NCBI GenBank assembly: GCA_017380475.1
Contig: JAFODX010000070.1
Coordinates: 1 to 10,530 of the forward strand
Length of the DNA: 10,530 nucleotides
From: Clostridia bacterium
GTDB lineage: Bacteria > Bacillota > Clostridia > UBA1381
Direction: 5' to 3'
Part shown: positions 6,843 to 10,530 of the stretch, one piece after another
Layout of the letters: the number at the start of each line of letters is the position of its first letter
How positions within the stretch are numbered: position 1 is the first letter of the stretch
Translations under genes and position numbers: made by a program
The notes under the pieces: model-generated
What the model was told of the DNA's origin: nothing
The model's input: the letters and a program-made list of their open reading frames with translations, nothing else
Databases searched by the model: none

Positions 6843-7089
6843 ACAGGAAAGATTATACGAAATCCAAAAGTGTAATTTCGCGGCATATGATTTGCTTTTG
6901 TACCTTGACACTCACCCGTGTGATAAAAAAGCATTTGAAATGTTCAAAGAGCTTGTTGAAAAACTCAAGATGTTAAAATATGAATATGAAAAAGAGTTCG
7001 GCCCGCTTGAGGCATATAACAGTGCTGCATTCGGCTCATTTAAGTGGCTTGATTCACCGTGGCCGTGGGAAAGAGAGGCGAATATTTAA
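6835..7089 (+). CDS. cotJB: Spore coat protein CotJB
   Basis: The product is 84 residues with GGGGAGG at 6820-6826 placed inside the end of cotJA. The CotJB pattern is clear: LYEIQKCNFAAYDLLLYLDT-HP at about 7-28, then a helical stretch, YEKEFGPLEAYN at about 51-62 and the terminal W-SPWPWE motif (about 72-80). CotJB is a small coat component whose biochemical role is not known. Its stop codon TAA shares one base with the cotJC ATG (TAATG). Both the assignment and the start are secure. Confidence 0.93.
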   Translation: MTKQERLYEIQKCNFAAYDLLLYLDTHPCDKKAFEMFKELVEKLKMLKYEYEKEFGPLEAYNSAAFGSFKWLDSPWPWEREANI

Positions 7090-7685
7090 TGTTTTCATAT
7101 AATAAATTTCTTGAATTTCCGGTAAATATCAAAAAGAAGAACACAAGACTTGCCAATATCGTTGCTACTCAATATGGCGGACCAAATGGTGAACTTGGTG
7201 CATCTTTGCGTTATTTGTCACAGAGATACACTATGCCTGACGATGTGACAAAAGGTCTCCTTACCGATATTGGTGTAGAAGAACTCGGGCATCTCGAAAT
7301 GGTGGGAACACTTGTGAAACAGCTCTCGGACGGCGAATGTGCCGAGGACTGGATAAAGATGGGTAGCTGGGAGTATTATGCAGATAACGGTGCATCTGTA
7401 TATCCCCAGAATACACAGGGTTCACCATTTAATGCTGCATCAATCGCCGTAACGGGTGATGCAATAACAAACCTTTTTGAAGACCTTGCAGCAGAGCAGA
7501 AGGCAAGAGCAGTGTATGATAATATTCTCCGTCTTTCTGATGACCCTGATGTTAATGAAGTAATTAAATTCCTTCGTCAGCGTGAGGTTGTGCATTTCCA
7601 GAGATTCGGTGAACCAAACCATACTAATTTAAGGAGAATTTTATCATACCAAAAGTGCTTGGATTGTTCAGTCCAAGCACATTAA
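7089..7685 (+). CDS. cotJC: CotJC, manganese-catalase-like spore coat protein with an atypical C-terminal tail
   Basis: The ATG at 7089 overlaps the cotJB stop (TAATG) and has AGAGAGG at 7072-7078; the upstream in-frame GTG is rejected because CotJC proteins begin near this ATG. The product is 198 residues. The ferritin-like, di-manganese catalase fold is intact: E35 in GPNGELGASLRY, E65 and H68 in EELGHLE, E136 in AAEQKAR, and E166 and H169 in REVVHFQRFGE. These would bind two metal ions and break down hydrogen peroxide in the spore coat. After F-G-E175 the usual continuation (ALR.vQ..., FYAFNP-like end) is absent. Instead, 23 unrelated residues are read, the last ones encoded by a terminator hairpin (7655-7680). 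This points to a frameshift or rearrangement at about 7611-7625. The active site should be unaffected. Confidence 0.92.
   Translation: MFSYNKFLEFPVNIKKKNTRLANIVATQYGGPNGELGASLRYLSQRYTMPDDVTKGLLTDIGVEELGHLEMVGTLVKQLSDGECAEDWIKMGSWEYYADNGASVYPQNTQGSPFNAASIAVTGDAITNLFEDLAAEQKARAVYDNILRLSDDPDVNEVIKFLRQREVVHFQRFGEPNHTNLRRILSYQKCLDCSVQAH
7651..7680 (-). terminator. Terminator hairpin of mntA-hepT, lying inside the end of cotJC
   Basis: A perfect nine-base-pair stem, GTGCTTGGA (7655-7663) and TCCAAGCAC (7672-7680), with an eight-base loop. On the minus-strand transcript it is followed by UUUU (7654-7651), so it mainly fits the end of the convergent mntA-hepT operon, whose last stop codon lies 11 bases away. 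On the plus strand no T run follows, so stopping cotJ transcripts there would be weak. Confidence 0.75.
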
Positions 7686-7690
7686 ATATA

Positions 7691-8023
7691 TTATAAATTT
7701 TGATTTAATTCTTTCAACTGATTATTCAGTTCAGGCAAATCTTCCTTGACAATATCCCATATAAGAACAAGATTTACGCCTTCATAATCATGAACAATTT
7801 TGTTCCGTAAACCATATAAAACTCTCCATGGTATTGATGAGTTTTTTTCTTCAAATTCTTTGTCAATTTTGTTTGCAAGTTCACCAATTTGACTGAGATT
7901 GAAAACACATGCTTCTACAAGCATTGAGTTGTCGATAAAATCATCATATTCAATTTCTTTTGTGTAATAAAGAACCTTGGAAATATATTTTATTATTTTC
8001 TCAACAATTATTTTATCCTTCAT
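7691..8023 (-). CDS. hepT: HepT-family HEPN-domain toxin (RNase) of an MntA-HepT toxin-antitoxin pair
   Basis: The product is 110 residues, all-helical, in the DUF86/HepT family. The active motif RX4HXY is present as R73-NKIV-H78-D-Y80, preceded by IPWRVLYGL, a typical HepT context. Conserved FNLSQIGELANKI (41-53) is also family-like. HepT proteins are RNases; in the MntA-HepT system the partner nucleotidyltransferase adds AMP to the motif tyrosine and silences the toxin, so Y80 would be the modified residue. The gene overlaps mntA by 11 bases. It is visibly more A+T-rich than the neighbouring eut and cot genes, which fits horizontal transfer. The family call is secure; actual toxicity is not shown by sequence. 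Confidence 0.92.
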   Translation of the reverse strand: MKDKIIVEKIIKYISKVLYYTKEIEYDDFIDNSMLVEACVFNLSQIGELANKIDKEFEEKNSSIPWRVLYGLRNKIVHDYEGVNLVLIWDIVKEDLPELNNQLKELNQNL

Positions 8024-8315
8024 AAATCACCACTCCATCTTTAGATATTTCGGAAGATATTTTAGAGTTAGGTATTATATGAGTTTTATCAAAAACATCA
8101 ACCTCTTTATCAAGAGCTGACCGCACATCTTCAATCAAGCCTACAAATTTCAATCCGCGAAGTCCGCTATCAAGGAGCAGGTCAACGTCACTATTCTGTT
8201 TAGCAAGTCCTTTTACATACGAACCAAAAAGAACTGCTTTTTTAACACTATGTTTGACAAATACGGGGTGTAAAACGGCTTTTATATCATCTATGGTATA
8301 AATTGTATCACACAT
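8013..8315 (-). CDS. mntA: MntA-family minimal nucleotidyltransferase antitoxin
   Basis: The product is 100 residues with AAAGGAGC before the ATG at 8315. The nucleotidyltransferase signature GSX10DXD is exact: G31-S32, then D43-V-D45 in AKQNSDVDLLL, with the third acidic residue D73 in EVDVFD. This is the DNA polymerase beta-like minimal nucleotidyltransferase fold. In studied MntA-HepT pairs this enzyme transfers AMP groups to the HEPN toxin and so acts as antitoxin. Here it is the first gene of the pair, with hepT overlapping its end by 11 bases, the usual tight arrangement. All catalytic residues are present, so the antitoxin should be active. Confidence 0.93.
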   Translation of the reverse strand: MCDTIYTIDDIKAVLHPVFVKHSVKKAVLFGSYVKGLAKQNSDVDLLLDSGLRGLKFVGLIEDVRSALDKEVDVFDKTHIIPNSKISSEISKDGVVIYEG

Positions 8316-8345
8316 AAAATGCTCCTTTCATAACTTTATATATTT

Positions 8346-8374
8346 ATTATACCAAAAAATTTGCTCAAAATCAA
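8346..8374 (-). promoter_or_regulatory. Sigma-A promoter for mntA-hepT
   Basis: On the minus strand, -35 TTGATT (8374-8369) and a perfect -10 TATAAT (8351-8346) with a 17-base spacer. Transcription would start near 8339, about 24 bases before the mntA ATG. The module therefore carries its own promoter and terminator. Confidence 0.7.
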
Positions 8375-8417
8375 TAGATTAGAAGCAGATTTTAAATTTA
8401 TGATAATTTTATATGTT

Positions 8418-8603
8418 TCAGACCTTAGGTAGGTTGATGACTTGTTTAACATCTATTTCTGTGTTTTTAAGTTCCTCAATCTTTAACATAAGCTCCGTTC
8501 TCTCCGATTTGAGTTTTGACACTCTTTGGCTCATTATTGATTATATTAACTCAAAATGTTTTGTCACAACTCGCCAATTTGACAGACGCTTCTTTTGATA
8601 TGT
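8418..8603 (-). pseudogene. Possible remnant of a coiled-coil C-terminal coding fragment
   Basis: On the minus strand, one frame reads a 38-residue stretch from ATG 8534 to TGA 8418 that looks like real protein: charged, heptad-like VSKLKSERTELMLKIEELKN, then TEIDVKQVINLPKV. The same frame continues upstream of the ATG, across a single TAA (8543-8541), into KRLSNWRVVTKHFELI and then a further stop. There is no ribosome binding site before the ATG. A coiled coil at the end of a protein is common in large serine recombinases of mobile elements, but there is too little here to claim that. Chance reading of non-coding DNA is a real alternative. Confidence 0.25.
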
Positions 8604-8682
8604 ATATTACATTCTTTAGAAAAACTATTGATGAATAAAATATAGTATTATATAAACAAATGTTTAAAGGGATGAATAAATC

Positions 8683-8711
8683 TTGATTTTTGTGATAATG
8701 TATGCTATAAT
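8683..8711 (+). promoter_or_regulatory. Extended -10 sigma-A promoter for the GH36 gene
   Basis: -35 TTGATT (8683-8688) and a perfect -10 TATAAT (8706-8711) with a 17-base spacer and TGC directly before the -10 (8703-8705). Transcription would start near 8718, about 26 bases before the ATG. The promoter is strong by sequence; no obvious operator or cre site was seen in the short leader. Confidence 0.75.
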
Positions 8712-8743
8712 GCGGATTATACATATCAAAGAGGTGAAGAACG

Positions 8744-10530
8744 ATGTTGAAAATGGAAGGATATCTCAATGTAATTGAAGAAGGCTTTGACAGAGTTGCA
8801 ATTACGGAAGAATTGTATGATAATATAACGGCAGTGTATTTCAGAGGGGATGCAAATGTTTGTCTTGACAGTGAGTTCGGAGCAGGCATAGATATCGAAA
8901 TTGCCGATATGAAGTCATGGATGGCAAATTACAGAAGCTGTGAGTTTTGGTGTAGTCCTGAGTTTGGTAGTCAACTGGAAAATGTTCCGGATGAAACGCA
9001 AGGGTTTATTTACGAAAAAACAGATGGCTCTTTTGGCGTGATATTGCCGGTCGTATCTGAAAAATACAAGTGCGTTCTTTGTGGTAATGAAAACGGAAAG
9101 CTCACAGCGAAGCTTTTTAGCTGGTATGACAAATTGACATATTGTCACGGACTTGCTTTTTTGTATGCAGAGGGAAAAAATCCTTTTGAAATGATGGCAG
9201 ACTGTGCGAGACTCGGTTTGAAACTTCTTAATAACGGATGCCGTACAAGAGCAGAAAGACGTTATCCGGAGATGTTCGAATACCTGGGATGGTGCAGTTG
9301 GGATGCGTTCCAGATACGAGTTACAGAGGGTGACCTCATAACAAAATGTCAGGAGTTTGCGGACAAGAATATACCTGTAAAATGGGCAATAATTGATGAT
9401 ATGTGGGGAGAGGTGCGTGATTTTTACGAGGCCCCGTATGATACACCTCAGGGTATGTCCAAAGTTATGCATACGTCAAAATTATATTCTTTTAAAGCAG
9501 ATCCAAGGAGATTCCCCAACGGATTAAAAAACTGCATTGACAATATAAATAAATTTGGTATTAAAGTGGGTATGTGGCATCCTACGACCGGATATTGGAT
9601 GGGAATAGACCCGGACGGTGAGATTTACAAAGATTACAAAGACTGTCTTATTCAGGCAGAATCAGGTCACTATCTGCACAGTTATGAGCAGGATAAAGCA
9701 TATAGATTTTATAATGCATTTCATGATTATCTGCGCGAGTGTGGAACCGAGTTTATTAAGATTGATAACCAGTCAATGACTAACCGGTTTTACAGGGGAC
9801 TTGCACCTGTAGGTGAGGTTGCAAGAAACTTCCATAATGCGATGGAAGCTTCAGTAGGACAGCACTTTGATAATCAGATGATTAACTGCATGGGTACAGC
9901 GAGCGAGGATATGTGGAACAGAGCGGTGAGCCCGATTTCGCGTTGCAGCGGCGATTTCAAACCGGAGAATAAGGAATGGTTTACAAAGCATATTATGCAG
10001 TGTTCGTACAATTGCCTTGTTCAGGGGCAGTTCTATTATTGTGACTGGGATATGTGGTGGACTGATGACGGCCAGGCGATGAAAAACAGTATAATACGTG
10101 CAGTAAGCGGTGGCCCAATATATGTAAGCGATACTTCTGACAGAAGTCGAAGGGAGATACTGATGCCTCTTGTTTTCGAGGACGGAAAAATTCTTCGATG
10201 CGACAGACCGGGTATGCCGACGGCGGATTGTATCACAAGCGATCCGCGAACAAACGGGAAAATATTCAAAATTCAGAACAAGTGTGATGAGCATGGTGTT
10301 ATAGCAGTATTTAACGTTGATGAGAATGATAACGCTGTATCGGGAGTTATATCCCCGTGGGACGTTGATGGATTTGATGCAGATGAAGCTGCGGTGTATG
10401 ACCATTTCACAAAAGAGGTCAGAATACTTAAAAGAGGCGAGAATTTTGCACTCACACTTGACAGCATCGATGATTTCAAACTTTATATTGTTGCTTCGGT
10501 TAAAAATGGTTTTGCTGCAATAGGCAGAAC
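8744..10530 (+). CDS. GH36 raffinose-synthase/alkaline alpha-galactosidase-type glycosidase (3' end cut by window)
   Basis: The ATG at 8744 with GAGGTGA at 8731-8737 opens a frame of 595 codons that runs off the right edge. There is no signal peptide, so the enzyme is cytoplasmic. Residues 1-175 are a beta-rich N-terminal domain; the catalytic barrel starts at LGWCSWDAF (181-189), followed by VKWAIIDDMWG (212-222), the nucleophile motif F337-I-K-I-D341-N-Q, ISRCSGDF (398-405) with D404 as the likely acid/base, CDWDMWWT (433-440) and the SGGPIYVSD element (455-463). LRCDRPGMPTADCITSDP (484-501) and GVIAVFNV (518-525) are characteristic of the raffinose-synthase/Sip1 branch. Bacterial members probably act on alpha-galactosides, by hydrolysis or galactosyl transfer. 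The plant SDDF motif reads SGDF here, losing the first Asp. The family is secure; substrate and direction of reaction are not known. Confidence 0.93.
   Translation, partial: MLKMEGYLNVIEEGFDRVAITEELYDNITAVYFRGDANVCLDSEFGAGIDIEIADMKSWMANYRSCEFWCSPEFGSQLENVPDETQGFIYEKTDGSFGVILPVVSEKYKCVLCGNENGKLTAKLFSWYDKLTYCHGLAFLYAEGKNPFEMMADCARLGLKLLNNGCRTRAERRYPEMFEYLGWCSWDAFQIRVTEGDLITKCQEFADKNIPVKWAIIDDMWGEVRDFYEAPYDTPQGMSKVMHTSKLYSFKADPRRFPNGLKNCIDNINKFGIKVGMWHPTTGYWMGIDPDGEIYKDYKDCLIQAESGHYLHSYEQDKAYRFYNAFHDYLRECGTEFIKIDNQSMTNRFYRGLAPVGEVARNFHNAMEASVGQHFDNQMINCMGTASEDMWNRAVSPISRCSGDFKPENKEWFTKHIMQCSYNCLVQGQFYYCDWDMWWTDDGQAMKNSIIRAVSGGPIYVSDTSDRSRREILMPLVFEDGKILRCDRPGMPTADCITSDPRTNGKIFKIQNKCDEHGVIAVFNVDENDNAVSGVISPWDVDGFDADEAAVYDHFTKEVRILKRGENFALTLDSIDDFKLYIVASVKNGFAAIGR

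Larger units (their letters stand above)
8316..8743 (+). other. 428-base intergenic stretch between mntA-hepT and the GH36 gene
   Basis: This A+T-rich gap carries the mntA promoter at its left end and the GH36 promoter at its right end. In the middle (8418-8603) on the minus strand lies a short decayed coding fragment, listed separately. The plus-strand 61-codon ORF across the same bases has no ribosome binding site and reads as a shadow. I see no RNA gene, riboswitch, terminator or clear repeat pair here. Confidence 0.5.

Noticed and set aside
8413..8598. 61-codon plus-strand ORF in the intergenic stretch
   Set aside because: No ribosome binding site. The opposite strand reads more like protein, and the Ser/Phe/Leu-rich composition fits a shadow.
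8551..9472. Minus-strand ORFs opposite the GH36 gene
   Set aside because: They overlap a long, well-matched GH36 reading frame; low-complexity composition and no ribosome binding sites.

Overview
The window looks like a chromosomal segment of a low-GC, endospore-forming Firmicute, most likely a gut-type Clostridia member (Ruminococcus/Eubacterium-like). The reasons are the cotJA-cotJB-cotJC spore-coat operon, near-consensus sigma-A promoters with 17-base spacers, strong AGGAG-type ribosome binding sites, a eutS-eutP microcompartment pair, and a cell-wall NlpC/P60 protein with CAP-type domains. The species cannot be named from the sequence alone.

Layout. Bases 1-216 (minus) hold the N-terminal half of a TetR-family repressor that runs off the left edge. 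Bases 451-3792 (minus) form a two-gene operon: a large exported wall protein (SLH-like region, CAP-associated region, CAP domain, beta-rich repeats, C-terminal NlpC/P60 peptidase), then a small two-helix membrane protein and a terminator. Divergently, 4023-5575 (plus) encodes release factor RF1 (prfA) and a DUF1294 membrane protein. Bases 5680-6509 hold eutS (or pduU) and eutP (or pduV) as a two-gene unit with its own promoter and terminator. Bases 6627-7685 hold cotJABC, preceded by a candidate mother-cell (sigma-K/sigma-E) promoter. Bases 7691-8315 (minus) hold an MntA-HepT (MNT-HEPN) toxin-antitoxin module. A 428-base, mostly non-coding stretch follows, with a short decayed coding fragment on the minus strand. 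From 8744 to the right edge runs a GH36 raffinose-synthase/alkaline alpha-galactosidase-type glycosidase, truncated by the window.

How it fits together. Most of the window is ordinary housekeeping and lineage-typical material. The accessory part is roughly 7614-8540. There the usual C-terminal tail of CotJC is missing and is replaced by a tail encoded by the terminator hairpin of the convergent mntA-hepT module; next to it lies a decayed ORF. The simplest reading is that a small toxin-antitoxin module landed at the end of the cotJ operon and changed the end of CotJC. Other points worth a second look are the isolated eutS-eutP pair with a degenerate G4 motif in EutP, a cysteine-rich CotJA, and the CAP plus NlpC/P60 combination in one wall protein. 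I found no CRISPR array, tRNA, rRNA, complete insertion sequence or convincing wholly new system.
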